Positions 1 to 12,863 of a stretch of DNA of 64,000 nucleotides are shown in pieces (the first letter of the stretch is position 1; each line of letters begins with the position of its first letter). A program made the translations under genes and the position numbers. This DNA is from Achromobacter ruhlandii (GTDB taxonomy: Bacteria > Pseudomonadota > Gammaproteobacteria > Burkholderiales > Burkholderiaceae_B), in the NCBI RefSeq assembly GCF_902859695.1, contig NZ_CADIJL010000008.1, positions 62,001 through 126,000 on the forward strand. The letters are read 5' to 3'. The notes beneath the pieces are model-generated. The model worked only from the letters and a program-made list of their open reading frames with translations. It searched no databases and had not been told where the DNA came from.

Positions 1-9
1 TGCCGCAGC

Positions 10-708
10 ATGACCATGCACCGCATCGCCCCCAGCATCCTCAGCGCCGACTTCGCATGCCTCGGTGACGAGGTACGCGGCGTGATCGCCGCCGGCGCCG
101 ACTGGATTCACTTCGACGTGATGGACAACCATTACGTCCCGAACCTGACGATCGGCCCGGCGGTGGCGAAGGCGCTCAAGCCCCACACGCGGCGCGCCGA
201 CGGCAGCTCGGCGCCGCTCGACGTGCATCTGATGGTGCACCCGGTGGACACATTGGCGGCCGAGTTCGCGCAAGCCGGGGCCGGCCTCATCAGCTTTCAT
301 CCCGATGCCAGCGTTCACGTGGACCGCACCCTGCAGCTGATTCGCGGGGCCGGCTGCAAGGCCGGTCTGGCCTTCAATCCGGCCGCGCCGCTGGACGTGC
401 TGGACTGGACCCTCGACAAGATCGACCTCGTGCTGATCATGAGCGTCAACCCCGGTTTCGGTGGGCAGAGCTTCATCGACAGCGCGCTGCGCAAGATCGA
501 GAGCGCCCGGCGTCTCATCGACCAGTCCGGCCGCGACATCCGTCTGCAAGTCGACGGCGGTATCAAGGTCGACAACATTCGTCGTGCCGCCGATGCGGGC
601 GCCGACACTTTCGTGGCCGGCAGCGCGATCTTCGGCCAATCGAACTACAAGGCCGTCATTGATGCCATGCGGGCCGAACTGGCCGCGCCGATGGGCAAGG
701 TGGCGTGA
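10..708 (+). CDS. rpe: Ribulose-phosphate 3-epimerase
   Basis: Interconverts ribulose 5-phosphate and xylulose 5-phosphate in the Calvin cycle (CbbE). The 232-residue TIM barrel has the family metal and catalytic residues: H35 and D37 in HFDVMD, H73 in DVHLMV, and D182 in the VDGG strand. The phosphate loop NPGFGG lies near residue 148. It is the first gene of a twelve-gene same-strand Calvin operon; the operon probably begins further left because the ATG lies only 9 bases into the window. Length and motifs are normal for the family. Confidence 0.96.
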   Translation: MTMHRIAPSILSADFACLGDEVRGVIAAGADWIHFDVMDNHYVPNLTIGPAVAKALKPHTRRADGSSAPLDVHLMVHPVDTLAAEFAQAGAGLISFHPDASVHVDRTLQLIRGAGCKAGLAFNPAAPLDVLDWTLDKIDLVLIMSVNPGFGGQSFIDSALRKIESARRLIDQSGRDIRLQVDGGIKVDNIRRAADAGADTFVAGSAIFGQSNYKAVIDAMRAELAAPMGKVA

Positions 709-717
709 GGCTGGCGC

Positions 718-861
718 ATGGACGCACCCCTACCTCTGTATCGCATGCGCCAGACCAGCCGCCTGTTCGCCGATCGTAACCGCGTGCTCGACCAGGTCGC
801 GCTCACGACTCTTGCCGCGGCGGACATCCGGGTCAGCCGGGTGTTCGCCGCGGCAACCTGA
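718..861 (+). CDS. Possible small ORF, 47 residues, unrecognised
   Basis: An ATG-started 47-residue reading frame sits 9 bases after the rpe stop and ends 26 bases before fbp. The product (begins [10 protein letters not shown], ends RVFAAAT) resembles nothing I know. No good ribosome-binding site precedes it. It fills most of the only long gap in the first half of an otherwise overlapping operon, so it could be a small gene, a decayed gene end, or chance. I cannot distinguish these by eye. Confidence 0.25.
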   Translation: MDAPLPLYRMRQTSRLFADRNRVLDQVALTTLAAADIRVSRVFAAAT

Positions 862-887
862 CACTGAACCACTCCGAGGACTCACCC

Positions 888-1985
888 ATGCCACTGTCCC
901 ACCGCCAGACCCTGACCCGCTACCTGATCGAGGAACGACGCCGCTTCCCCGAGGCCAGCGGCGAACTCAACGCGCTGATCCTCGATGTGGCGCTGGCATG
1001 CAAGGCGCTGGCCCGCGTCGTGTCGTTCGGAGAACTCGGCGACGCGTTGAGCGACGGTTCCGCTGCGCCCACGGGGGGGGGCATCAACGTGCAGGGCGAG
1101 GTGCAGAAACCGCTGGACGTGCAGTCCAACGAGATGTTCATCCGCATGAACGAGTGGAACGGGCAACTCGCCGGCATGGCCAGCGAGGAGATGGAGGAGC
1201 CGTACCTGATCCCGAGCTCTTACCCGCGCGGCAAGTACCTGCTCGTGTTCGACCCACTGGACGGCAGCAGCAACATCGACGTCAACGTCTCCATCGGCAG
1301 CATCTTCTCGATCCTGCGCGCCCCGGCCGACGTGGTAGCCAGCGGCCGCGACGTGACCGAAGCGGACTTCCTGCAGCCCGGCGCCGCACAGGTCGCCGCC
1401 GGCTACACGATCTACGGGCCGACGACGCAACTGGTGCTGACCGTCGGCAATGGTGTCGCGGCCTTCACGCTGGACCCCAACCTCGGCGAGTTCTTGCTGA
1501 CGCGCAGCGACATCCGCGTACCCGAGCAGACGCAGGAGTTCGCAATCAACTCCAGCAACAGCCGGTTCTGGGAGCCGCCGGTCAAGCGCTACGTCGACGA
1601 ATGCCTGGCCGGCAAGACCGGGCCGCGCGGCAAGGACTTCAACATGCGCTGGGTCGCGAGTATGGTCGCCGAGGCGCATCGCATCCTCATGCGCGGCGGT
1701 GTCTTCATGTACCCGCGCGACACCAAGGATCCCGCCAAGCCCGGTCGTCTGCGGCTGCTGTACGAGGCGAATCCGGTCGCAATGCTGATGGAACAGGCCG
1801 GCGGCCGCGCCAGCACGGGGCGCGAGCCGATCCTGGGGGTCAGTCCGACGGCGCTGCATCAGCGCATCGGCTTGATCTTCGGCAGCAAGGATGAAGTCGA
1901 GCGCATCGAGCGCTATCACCAGGAGCCGGCGTCCAACGAGGCCGCCGCACCGCTGTTCGCCGAACGCAGCCTGTTCCGCGACTGA
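888..1985 (+). CDS. cbbF: Fructose-1,6-bisphosphatase, class I
   Basis: Hydrolyses fructose 1,6-bisphosphate (and in autotrophs often sedoheptulose bisphosphate) in Calvin-cycle regeneration. The 365-residue protein carries the class I metal site [10 protein letters not shown] at residues 122-131 and an acidic EEMEE at 100-104. GAGGA precedes the ATG. Codons 63-66 contain an uninterrupted run of nine G (around 1073-1081) reading in frame as part of TGGGIN; such a tract is prone to sequencing error or slippage, but the frame here is intact. Confidence 0.96.
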   Translation: MPLSHRQTLTRYLIEERRRFPEASGELNALILDVALACKALARVVSFGELGDALSDGSAAPTGGGINVQGEVQKPLDVQSNEMFIRMNEWNGQLAGMASEEMEEPYLIPSSYPRGKYLLVFDPLDGSSNIDVNVSIGSIFSILRAPADVVASGRDVTEADFLQPGAAQVAAGYTIYGPTTQLVLTVGNGVAAFTLDPNLGEFLLTRSDIRVPEQTQEFAINSSNSRFWEPPVKRYVDECLAGKTGPRGKDFNMRWVASMVAEAHRILMRGGVFMYPRDTKDPAKPGRLRLLYEANPVAMLMEQAGGRASTGREPILGVSPTALHQRIGLIFGSKDEVERIERYHQEPASNEAAAPLFAERSLFRD

Positions 1986-2017
1986 ACCGAACACGAGCCA
2001 CCCTGCGAGTCCACACC

Positions 2018-2902
2018 ATGTCAGAAAAACACCCCATCATCGCCATCACGGGCAGTTCCGGCGCCGGCACGAGCTCGGTGACGCGCACGTTCCAGAACAT
2101 CTTCCGGCGCGAAGGCGTGAAGGCAGCCGTCATCGAAGGCGACAGCTTCCACCGCTACGACCGCAAGGGGATGAAGCTGCACCAGGCCGAGGCCGAGAAG
2201 TCCGGCAACACGCACTTCAGCCACTTCGGGCCGGAGAACAACTTGCTCGTCGAGCTCGAACAGCTGTTTCGCGGCTACAGCGAGAGCGGCACCGGCAAAC
2301 GCCGCAAGTACCTGCACGACGACGACGAGGCCGCGCCGTACAAGCAGGAGCCGGGCACCTTCACGCCGTGGGAGGACCTGCCTGCCGACACCGACATGTT
2401 GTTCTACGAGGGACTGCACGGGGCGGTGGTGACGCCTGAGGTGAACATCGCCAAGCACCCCGATTTGCTGGTCGGCGTGGTGCCGGTGATCAACCTCGAG
2501 TGGATCCAGAAGCTGTACCGCGACAAGAAGATGCGCGGTTACTCGACCGAGGCGGTGACCGACACCATCCTGCGCCGCATGCCCGACTACGTCCAGTACA
2601 TCGTGCCGCAGTTCTCGCAGACGCACGTCAACTTCCAGCGCGTACCGGTGGTGGATACGAGCAACCCCTTCATCGCGCGCGACGTCCCGAGTGCCGACGA
2701 GAGCCTGTGCGTAATCCGCTTCGCCAACCCCAAAGGCATCGACTTTCAGTACCTGCTGAACATGATCCACAACTCGTGGATGAGCCGCGCCAACACGCTC
2801 GTCGTGCCCGGCGGCAAGATGGAGCTGGCGATGCAGTTGATTTTTACGCCGTTTATCTGGCGCATGATGGAACGGCGCAAGCGCGCCCTGGGAGTCCTGT
2901 GA
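2018..2902 (+). CDS. cbbP: Phosphoribulokinase
   Basis: Phosphorylates ribulose 5-phosphate to ribulose 1,5-bisphosphate, the substrate of RuBisCO and one of two steps unique to the Calvin cycle. The 294-residue protein is the short bacterial (class I) form, with a P-loop GSSGAGTSS at residues 12-20. Its TGA shares one base with the tkt ATG (TGATG at 2900-2904), indicating translational coupling. Confidence 0.97.
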   Translation: MSEKHPIIAITGSSGAGTSSVTRTFQNIFRREGVKAAVIEGDSFHRYDRKGMKLHQAEAEKSGNTHFSHFGPENNLLVELEQLFRGYSESGTGKRRKYLHDDDEAAPYKQEPGTFTPWEDLPADTDMLFYEGLHGAVVTPEVNIAKHPDLLVGVVPVINLEWIQKLYRDKKMRGYSTEAVTDTILRRMPDYVQYIVPQFSQTHVNFQRVPVVDTSNPFIARDVPSADESLCVIRFANPKGIDFQYLLNMIHNSWMSRANTLVVPGGKMELAMQLIFTPFIWRMMERRKRALGVL

Positions 2903-4956
2903 TGGCCAGTACCTCTGCCGACCGCGTGCTGCGCCCCGAGAGCGGCCGCTACGACGAACTCGCCAACGCGCTGCGCGCCCTGGCCATGGACGCCGTTCAG
3001 CAGGCCAACTCCGGCCACCCCGGCGCGCCGATGGGCATGGCCGAGATGGCCGTCGCGCTGTGGAGCGGTCATCTGCGCCACAACCCGGGCAATCCCGGGT
3101 GGCCCGACCGCGACCGGTTCGTCTTGTCCAACGGGCATGCGTCGATGCTGCTGTATGCCTTGCTGCACCTGAGCGGCTACGACCTGCCGATCGAGGAACT
3201 GCAGCGCTTCCGGCAACTGCACAGCAAGACCCCGGGCCACCCCGAGGTGGGCCTCACGCCCGGCGTGGAAACCACGACCGGCCCATTGGGCCAAGGTTTG
3301 GCGAACGCGGTCGGCATGGCGCTGGCCGGGAAGTTGCTGGGCGACGAGTTCAACCGCCCGGGACATGTCGTGGTCGACCACCACACCTACGTCTTTCTCG
3401 GCGACGGCTGCCTGATGGAAGGCATCAGTCACGAGGTCTGCTCGCTGGCTGGCGTGTGGAGGCTCAACAAGCTGATCGCGCTGTACGACGACAACGGCAT
3501 CTCGATCGACGGTGCGGTCGATGCCTGGTTTCGCGACGACACCGCGGCACGCTTTCGAGCCTATGGCTGGAACGTGATCGGCCCGATCGACGGCCACGAC
3601 GTCGTGGCGATCGGGCGTTCCATCGCCGACGCGCGGCGCTCTGCCGACCGGCCCACGTTGATCGTGTGCCGCACCACCATCGGCCGCGGCTCCCCGGGAC
3701 GCGCCGGTACGGCCAAGGCCCATGGCGAACCGCTCGGGGCCGACGAGATTGCCGCCACGCGCGCCGCCATCGGGTGGCACGAGGCTCCGTTCGAAATTCC
3801 GGATACCGTGCGTGCGCGCTGGAGCGCGCGCGATCTGGGCGCCAGGCGCGAAGCTCAGTGGCGCTTGGGCTTCGAGGCCTACCGGAGCGAATATCCCGCA
3901 CTGGCCGCGGAGTTCGAGCGCCGGATTGCCGGCGACCTGCCGTCGTCGTTTCATGAAGCCGCGTCGGCAGCGATGATCGAACTCGGTCAGGCCACCACGC
4001 CGGTCGCCTCACGCAAGGCTTCGCAGCAAGCGCTGGCGATGCTGGCGCCCAAGATCCCCGAGATGCTCGGCGGCAGTGCCGACCTCACGGGCTCTAACCT
4101 GACCGACTTCCCGGGCTGCGGTGCCGTGCGGGCCGGCCAGCCCGGCGGGCGCCACGTCAACTACGGCGTGCGCGAGTTCGGCATGGCGGCGATCATGAAC
4201 GGGCTGGCGCTGCACGGCGGCTTCATTCCGTACGGCGGCACCTTCCTCACCTTCAGCGACTACAGCCGCAACGGAATTCGCATGGCCGCGCTGATGAAGC
4301 TGCGCGTGGTTCATGTCTTCACGCACGACTCGATCGGCCTGGGCGAGGACGGCCCGACGCACCAGGCCGTCGAGCATGCCGCGAGCTTGCGCCTGATCCC
4401 CAATCTCGATGTCTGGCGGCCCTGCGACGCCGCCGAGACCGCGGTGGCCTGGGCGTTCGCGCTCGAGCAACGCACGCGCCCCAGCGCGTTGCTGCTGTCG
4501 CGGCAGAACCTGCCGCCGCAGGCGCGCACTGCGGAGCAGGTCGCGCAGATCCGTCGCGGCGGTTACGTGCTCTCCGACCGACCCGAGCCGCAGGTGGTGC
4601 TGATCGGCACCGGCTCCGAGGTGTCCATCGCGATGGAGGCGCAGCGCCTTCTCGATGCGGTGGGCATCGCGGCGCGGGTGGTCTCGTTGCCCTGCAGCAC
4701 CCTCTTCGATCGGCAGGAGGCCGCCTGGCACGAGCAGGTGCTCGGCCGGGGAATCCCGCGCATCGGCGTCGAAGCGGGCGTCACCTCGTGGTGGGGCCAG
4801 TACCACTGCGTCGCCGCGCTGGGGGTGAACAGCTTCGGCGAGTCGGCGCCCGGCCCGCAGGTGTACGAGCACTTCGGCCTCGACGCCAAGGCGCTGGCCG
4901 ACCTGGCACGCGAAGTGCTGGCGCGCGAAGTGCGGTTCGTCCGGTCCAGGAGCTGA
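2902..4956 (+). CDS. cbbT: Transketolase
   Basis: Thiamine-diphosphate enzyme moving two-carbon units between sugar phosphates in Calvin-cycle regeneration. The 684-residue protein starts at the ATG overlapping the prk stop; a longer open frame upstream is only prk read out of frame. The ThDP/Mg motif begins with GDG at residues 167-169 and runs on to the DDNGISID stretch. The central pyrimidine domain (with DSIGLGEDGPTH) and C-terminal domain are complete. One base separates its stop from gph. Confidence 0.97.
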   Translation: MASTSADRVLRPESGRYDELANALRALAMDAVQQANSGHPGAPMGMAEMAVALWSGHLRHNPGNPGWPDRDRFVLSNGHASMLLYALLHLSGYDLPIEELQRFRQLHSKTPGHPEVGLTPGVETTTGPLGQGLANAVGMALAGKLLGDEFNRPGHVVVDHHTYVFLGDGCLMEGISHEVCSLAGVWRLNKLIALYDDNGISIDGAVDAWFRDDTAARFRAYGWNVIGPIDGHDVVAIGRSIADARRSADRPTLIVCRTTIGRGSPGRAGTAKAHGEPLGADEIAATRAAIGWHEAPFEIPDTVRARWSARDLGARREAQWRLGFEAYRSEYPALAAEFERRIAGDLPSSFHEAASAAMIELGQATTPVASRKASQQALAMLAPKIPEMLGGSADLTGSNLTDFPGCGAVRAGQPGGRHVNYGVREFGMAAIMNGLALHGGFIPYGGTFLTFSDYSRNGIRMAALMKLRVVHVFTHDSIGLGEDGPTHQAVEHAASLRLIPNLDVWRPCDAAETAVAWAFALEQRTRPSALLLSRQNLPPQARTAEQVAQIRRGGYVLSDRPEPQVVLIGTGSEVSIAMEAQRLLDAVGIAARVVSLPCSTLFDRQEAAWHEQVLGRGIPRIGVEAGVTSWWGQYHCVAALGVNSFGESAPGPQVYEHFGLDAKALADLAREVLAREVRFVRSRS

Positions 4957-4957
4957 C

Positions 4958-7876
<2,919 letters not shown>

Positions 7877-7880
<4 letters not shown>

Positions 7881-8695
7881 CCACCGGAACGGCGGCAAGA
7901 CCCAAGCTCGAGGCGCTGCTGTGGGACGTCGACGGCACCCTCGCCGAGACCGAGCGCGACGGGCATCGGGTCGCGTTCAACCTCGCCTTCGAGGCCTTCG
8001 GCCTGCCTTGGCGTTGGGACGATGCGCGCTATGGCGAGCTCCTGCGCGTGACCGGCGGGCGCGAGCGCCTGATGCACGACATGGACAGCCGGCCCGACGC
8101 ACCGCCCATGGCGAGCGAGCGCGATGCGCTGGCGCGCGCGCTGCACGCGAAGAAGAACACCTTGTATGCTGAACTGGTTGCCGATGCCGGCATTCCGCTG
8201 CGCGACGGCGTTCTGGAACTGATGCGCGAGTGCCGCGACCACGGCGTGCGCATGGCCGTCGCCACGACCACCAGCCGCTCCAACCTCGAAGCCTTGTTGC
8301 GCAAGCACATGGGCAACCGGTGGGCCGGCTGGTTCGGTGCCATCGTGTGCGGCGAGGACGTGGAGCGCAAGAAGCCCGATCCCGAGGTCTTCGTCAAGGC
8401 CTTGCGGGCGCTGGGCGTCGGCCCACACCAGGCCGTCGCCATCGAAGACTCGCCCGGCGGCGTGGCGGCGGCGCGCGCCGCCGATTGCCCGGTGGTGGTC
8501 ACCCGCAGCTTCTACTTCGCCAAGGCACCGATCGAGGGTGCCATCGCCGTCGGCCCCGGCCTGCACGCCCGCGAGGGCTGGCGCCCGGCGCTGGCCGCGC
8601 GGGTGAAGCCGCCGCAGTCGCAGGGGCAGCGCGTCGGCCTCGCCGACATCGCCGACTGGTTTGCGCAACGGGACACGATCTGCGACTACCCGTAG
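7877..8695 (+). CDS. cbbY: CbbY-type HAD sugar-phosphate phosphatase
   Basis: CbbY proteins dephosphorylate xylulose 1,5-bisphosphate, a misfire inhibitor of RuBisCO. The 272-residue protein has HAD motif [11 protein letters not shown], the cap signature [10 protein letters not shown], motif [14 protein letters not shown], motif [11 protein letters not shown] and motif [13 protein letters not shown]. It overlaps pgk by 4 bases. It is the only intact cbbY here: two further copies on the minus strand near 33.4-36 kb are broken. Confidence 0.92.
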
Positions 8696-8754
8696 CGCAC
8701 TTGCACTCGATCCAACGACTTCCTGAACCTTCAACGACTTACGGAGAATCCTTC

Positions 8755-9792
8755 ATGGCCCTCATCTCACTGCGCCAAGTGCTCGATCACGCTGCCGAAT
8801 ACGGCTACGGCGTGCCCGCTTTCAATGTCAACAACCTGGAGCAGGTCCACGCCATCATGGAGGCGGCGCAGGAAACGCAGTCGCCGGTGATTTTGCAAGC
8901 CTCGGCCGGCGCCCGCAAGTATGCCGGCGAGCCCTACCTGCGCCACCTGGTGCTGGCGGCCGTGGAGATGCACCCCGACATCCCGGTCGTGCTGCACCAG
9001 GACCACGGCGCCTCGCCGGCGGTGTGCCAGCAGTCGATCCGCTCGGGCTTCACCAGCGTGATGATGGACGGCTCCCTGCTCGAAGACGCGAAGACGCCCG
9101 CGAGCTACGATTACAACGTCGACGTCACGCGCAAGGTCTGCGAAATGGCGCATTCAATCGGCGTCTCGGTCGAGGGTGAACTGGGCTGCCTGGGTTCGCT
9201 CGAAACGGGCGAGGCCGGCGAAGAAGACGGCGTCGGTGCCGTGGGCAAGCTCACGCACGACATGATGCTCACCAATCCCGAGGAGGCCAAGGACTTCGTG
9301 GCCCGCACTGGCGTGGATGCGCTGGCTATTGCCATCGGCACCAGCCACGGCGCCTACAAGTTCACCCGCAAGCCCACCGGCGACATCCTGGCCATCGAGC
9401 GCATCGCGCAGATCCACGCCGCGGTGCCGAACACGCACCTGGTGATGCACGGCTCCTCCAGTGTGCCGCAGGAGTGGCTGGCGATCATCCGCAAGTACGG
9501 CGGCGACATCAAGGAGACCTACGGCGTGCCGGTCGAGGAGATCCAGCGCGGGATCAAGAGCGGTGTGCGCAAGATCAACATCGATACCGACATCCGCTTG
9601 GCGATGACCGCGGCGATGCGCCAAGTGTTCGCCGAGCAGCCCAGCGAGTTCGACCCGCGCAAGGCGCTGCAGGCGGCCACTAAGGCCGCGCGCAGCGTGG
9701 TCAAGGCGCGCTTCGAGGCCTTCGGCTGCGCCGGGCAGGGGGCCCGCATCAAGCCGCTCCCGCTCGAAGTCATGGCGGCACGCTACGCGTGA
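8755..9792 (+). CDS. cbbA: Fructose-bisphosphate aldolase, class II
   Basis: Zn-dependent aldolase making fructose or sedoheptulose 1,7-bisphosphate in the Calvin cycle. The start at 8755 follows an ACGGAGAA ribosome-binding site; a longer frame upstream is cbbY read out of frame. The 345-residue protein shows the class II histidines in [17 protein letters not shown] and VMHGSS, and the phosphate-binding [10 protein letters not shown]. Its stop overlaps the GTG start of pyk. A second, differently built class II aldolase lies at 33904-35142. Confidence 0.95.
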   Translation: MALISLRQVLDHAAEYGYGVPAFNVNNLEQVHAIMEAAQETQSPVILQASAGARKYAGEPYLRHLVLAAVEMHPDIPVVLHQDHGASPAVCQQSIRSGFTSVMMDGSLLEDAKTPASYDYNVDVTRKVCEMAHSIGVSVEGELGCLGSLETGEAGEEDGVGAVGKLTHDMMLTNPEEAKDFVARTGVDALAIAIGTSHGAYKFTRKPTGDILAIERIAQIHAAVPNTHLVMHGSSSVPQEWLAIIRKYGGDIKETYGVPVEEIQRGIKSGVRKINIDTDIRLAMTAAMRQVFAEQPSEFDPRKALQAATKAARSVVKARFEAFGCAGQGARIKPLPLEVMAARYA

Positions 9793-11225
9793 AGGCCCGC
9801 CACACCATGCGCCGCAACCGCAACGCCAAGATCGTCGCCACGCTCGGCCCGTCCAGTTCCGACAAGGACACCATCCGCCGGCTGTTCGCCGCCGGTGTCG
9901 ATGTCTTTCGCCTGAACTTCAGTCACGGCGACGAGGCGGCGCATCGGGCCAGCTTCGCCATCCTGCGTGAACTCGAGCGCGAGGCCGGCCGCCCGATTGG
10001 CATCCTGGCCGACCTGCAGGGTCCGAAGCTGCGCGTGGGCACTTTCGCCGCGGGTTCGGTGATGCTGGACGAATCGCAGCCGTTCCGCCTCGAGCTCGAC
10101 ACGGCGCCGGGTGACGCGCGCCGCGTCGGCCTGCCGCATCCGGAGATCTTCGCGGCGCTGGCGCCGGGCGCCGAACTGCTGCTCGACGACGGCAAGCTGC
10201 GGCTGATCGTCGAACGCTGCGGCGCCGACTTCGCCGATACGCGCGTGGTGGCCGGCGGCAAGCTGTCCGATCGCAAGGGCGTCAACGTGCCCGGCGTGCT
10301 GCTACCCATCAGCGCACTGACCGCCAAGGACCGGCGCGATCTGGCGCTGGCGCTGGACCTCGGTGCGGACTGGATCGCCCTGTCGTTCGTGCAGCGGCCC
10401 GAAGACGTCGTCGAGGCGCGAAAGCTGATCGGCGAACGCGCGGCCATCGTTGCGAAGCTCGAGAAGCCGTCGGCGGTCGAACAACTGGAAGCCATCGCCG
10501 AATGCGCCGACGCCGTGATGGTGGCGCGCGGTGACCTGGGCGTGGAGTTGCCGGCCGAGCGCGTGCCCGGGATACAGAAACGCATCCTCCGCACCTGCCG
10601 CCGGCTCGGACGGCCGGTGATCGTGGCCACGCAGATGCTTGAATCGATGGTGACGAGCCCGGTGCCTACGCGCGCCGAGGCCTCGGACGTGGCCACTGCG
10701 ATCTACGACGGCGCCGACGCGGTCATGTTGTCCGCCGAATCCGCTGCCGGCCGCTATCCGGTCGAGGCGGTGGACATGATGAGCCGCCTGATCACCGAAG
10801 TGGAGGGCGATCCGCAGTACCTGCAGCTGATGAACGCGTCGCGCCCGAGCGCGCCGGCTGGCGCGGGTGCCGCCGACGCCGTGTGCTGCGCCGTGCGCCA
10901 TGCCGTCGCGCTGATGCATGCGAGCGCCATCGTCTGCTACACGAGCTCGGGCCACACCAGCCTGCGTGTCGCCCGTGAGCGTCCCGAGGCGCCGGTACTG
11001 AGCCTGACGCCGCATTTGCGCGTCGCGCGCCGCATGGCGCTCGCCTGGGGCATCCACTCGGTGCACATCGAGGACGTGGCCGATGTCGATCAGATGACCG
11101 CGAAAGCCTGCGCGGTCGCCTGCCAGGAAGGATTCGCCCAGGGCGGGCAGACCCTCGTCGTCATTGCCGGCGTGCCGTTCGGCACGCCCGGCACGACGAA
11201 TCTCATGCGCATCGCGACGGTGTGA
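9789..11225 (+). CDS. pyk: Pyruvate kinase
   Basis: Converts phosphoenolpyruvate and ADP to pyruvate and ATP, carrying fixed carbon into central metabolism. The 478-residue protein has RLNFSHG, the [10 protein letters not shown] loop, the [14 protein letters not shown] strand and the signature [15 protein letters not shown]. The GTG at 9789 overlaps the fba stop; an ATG at 9807 ([17 protein letters not shown]) is an alternative start. Pyruvate kinase directly downstream of cbbA is familiar from other autotrophic betaproteobacterial cbb operons. Confidence 0.95.
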   Translation: MKARHTMRRNRNAKIVATLGPSSSDKDTIRRLFAAGVDVFRLNFSHGDEAAHRASFAILRELEREAGRPIGILADLQGPKLRVGTFAAGSVMLDESQPFRLELDTAPGDARRVGLPHPEIFAALAPGAELLLDDGKLRLIVERCGADFADTRVVAGGKLSDRKGVNVPGVLLPISALTAKDRRDLALALDLGADWIALSFVQRPEDVVEARKLIGERAAIVAKLEKPSAVEQLEAIAECADAVMVARGDLGVELPAERVPGIQKRILRTCRRLGRPVIVATQMLESMVTSPVPTRAEASDVATAIYDGADAVMLSAESAAGRYPVEAVDMMSRLITEVEGDPQYLQLMNASRPSAPAGAGAADAVCCAVRHAVALMHASAIVCYTSSGHTSLRVARERPEAPVLSLTPHLRVARRMALAWGIHSVHIEDVADVDQMTAKACAVACQEGFAQGGQTLVVIAGVPFGTPGTTNLMRIATV

Positions 11226-11260
11226 ATCCAGTCCCTCTTAACAGACCAAAGAGCCCCCCG

Positions 11261-12079
11261 ATGGACCCGACCCCCCTCCCGCCGCACCCAGTTCGCGGCC
11301 AACGCCGACGACTGCTGGTGGCCGGCAACTGGAAGATGAACGGCAGTCTGGCCGGCGTACAGGCGCTGGCGGCGGCGATCGCCGACGGTGCCGTGGCACG
11401 CCTGGACCGTGTGCAACTGGTACTGTTCCCACCCTTTACCTACCTGCCCGAGGCGCAGCGCCGCCTGGGCGCCAGCGGCATGGCCTGGGGCGCACAGAAC
11501 GTCTCGGGGCATGAAGACGGTGCCTTCACCGGCGAAGTATCGGCCCAGATGTTGCGGGAGTTCGGCTGCGCCTGTGTGCTGGTCGGCCACTCCGAGCGGC
11601 GCACGCTGTTCGGCGAGAACGACGCCGTCGTGGCGCGCAAGTTCCTTGCGGTCCGCCAAGCCGGAATGACGCCGGTGCTGTGCGTCGGCGAGTCGCTGCC
11701 GGAGCGCGAGCAAGGTGCGACCGAGGATGTGGTGGCGCGCCAGCTCCAGGCGGTGCTTGATCTGGCCGGGGCGAGTGCGTTTGCCGATGCGGTCGTGGCC
11801 TACGAGCCCGTGTGGGCGATCGGCACGGGCAAAACGGCCACACCCGCCCAGGCGCAGGACGTTCACGCCTTCATCCGTGGCCGACTGGCCGAGGCGGACC
11901 CGGCCATCGCAGCGTCGCTGCACGTCCTTTACGGCGGCAGCATGAAGCGAGCGAACGCACGCGAGCTGCTCGCCATGCCCGACATCGATGGCGGCCTGTT
12001 GGGCGGGGCGTCGCTGAACGTCGACGAGTTCATGGCCGTGGCCATCACGGCCCAGCGGCTCGCGCAGGAGAACACTTAA
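11261..12079 (+). CDS. tpiA: Triose-phosphate isomerase
   Basis: Interconverts dihydroxyacetone phosphate and glyceraldehyde 3-phosphate. The barrel begins with VAGNWKMNG, carries the electrophile histidine in LVGHSERR, the catalytic glutamate in [11 protein letters not shown], and the phosphate loop LYGGSM. I prefer the ATG at 11261 (272 residues). A GTG at 11222 overlaps the pyk stop and would add 13 residues; even from 11261 the product has a proline-rich N-terminal extension. The stop shares one base with the rpiA start. Confidence 0.94.
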   Translation: MDPTPLPPHPVRGQRRRLLVAGNWKMNGSLAGVQALAAAIADGAVARLDRVQLVLFPPFTYLPEAQRRLGASGMAWGAQNVSGHEDGAFTGEVSAQMLREFGCACVLVGHSERRTLFGENDAVVARKFLAVRQAGMTPVLCVGESLPEREQGATEDVVARQLQAVLDLAGASAFADAVVAYEPVWAIGTGKTATPAQAQDVHAFIRGRLAEADPAIAASLHVLYGGSMKRANARELLAMPDIDGGLLGGASLNVDEFMAVAITAQRLAQENT

Positions 12080-12738
12080 TGACGCAGGACGAGATCAAGG
12101 CCATGGTCGCCCGTGCGGCGCTGCCGCACGTGCTGCCCGGCAGCATCATCGGCGTGGGTACCGGATCGACGGTGAACCACTTCATCGACGCGCTGTCCTC
12201 GCTTCGCGAGGGCATCGCCGGCGCGGTGTCGAGCAGCAATGCGACCACGGCCAGGCTGCGCGGGCATGGCATTCGAGTCCTCGAGGCCGGCGAAGTCGAA
12301 CAACTGGCTCTGTACGTGGATGGCGCCGACGAGATCGACCCGCACGGTCACATGATCAAGGGTGGCGGTGCGGCGCTCACGCGCGAGAAGATCGTGGCCG
12401 ACTTGGCGCAGCGCTTCCTGTGCATCGCCGACGCATCCAAGAAAGTCGAGGTGCTGGGACGGTTCCCGCTACCCGTCGAGGTGATCGACGTCGCCGCCAC
12501 GCGCATCGCCCGCCGCTTCGCGGCGATCGGCGGCCGTGCCGTTCTGCGCAAGGGTGTCGTCACCGACAACGGCCACCCGATCCTCGACGTGCACGGCCTT
12601 GCCATCGCCGACCCGCCGGCGTTGGAGGCCGAGATCAACCAGTGGCCCGGCGTGGTGACGGTCGGACTGTTCGCGCGCCACCGCGCCCATGCGTGCCTGC
12701 TGGGCACCCCCGAGGGTGTGCTCACGCTGCAGTTCTGA
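12079..12738 (+). CDS. rpiA: Ribose-5-phosphate isomerase A
   Basis: Interconverts ribose 5-phosphate and ribulose 5-phosphate, completing the pentose part of the Calvin cycle within this operon. The 219-residue protein shows [19 protein letters not shown] and the catalytic [11 protein letters not shown] block. The ATG lies in TAATG with the tpiA stop; an open frame extending further upstream is tpiA read out of frame. This is the last gene of the operon. Confidence 0.95.
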   Translation: MTQDEIKAMVARAALPHVLPGSIIGVGTGSTVNHFIDALSSLREGIAGAVSSSNATTARLRGHGIRVLEAGEVEQLALYVDGADEIDPHGHMIKGGGAALTREKIVADLAQRFLCIADASKKVEVLGRFPLPVEVIDVAATRIARRFAAIGGRAVLRKGVVTDNGHPILDVHGLAIADPPALEAEINQWPGVVTVGLFARHRAHACLLGTPEGVLTLQF

Positions 12739-12863
12739 CTGCGTTAGAGATATGCGATCGTAATGCTCACGATTCGCTCATTTCAAGATCAGCGAAAAAG
12801 GGGCGACAATGCTAGCAGCGGGCGCCAGACCCTGAATCGCTTCGACCACCAAGGAGGAGACAC
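12739..12863 (+). promoter_or_regulatory. rpiA-hoxF intergenic region
   Basis: These 125 bases separate the Calvin operon from the hydrogenase operon and should hold the end of the first and the promoter of the second. An imperfect inverted repeat pairs GCGATCGT (12754-12761) with ACGATTCGC (12769-12777), one base bulged, without a T-tract. A strong ribosome-binding site AAGGAGGAG lies just before the hoxF ATG. I looked for a sigma-54 GG-N10-GC element, expected for HoxA-controlled hydrogenase genes, and found no good match. Confidence 0.35.

Noticed and set aside
882-1994. Long antisense frames inside the Calvin operon
   Set aside because: They mirror strongly conserved enzymes in a GC-rich genome and lack their own motifs and ribosome-binding sites.
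12739-12863. Sigma-54 promoter for the hox operon
   Set aside because: The best GG...GC pairs have wrong spacing; no acceptable TGGCAC-N5-TTGC element was found.
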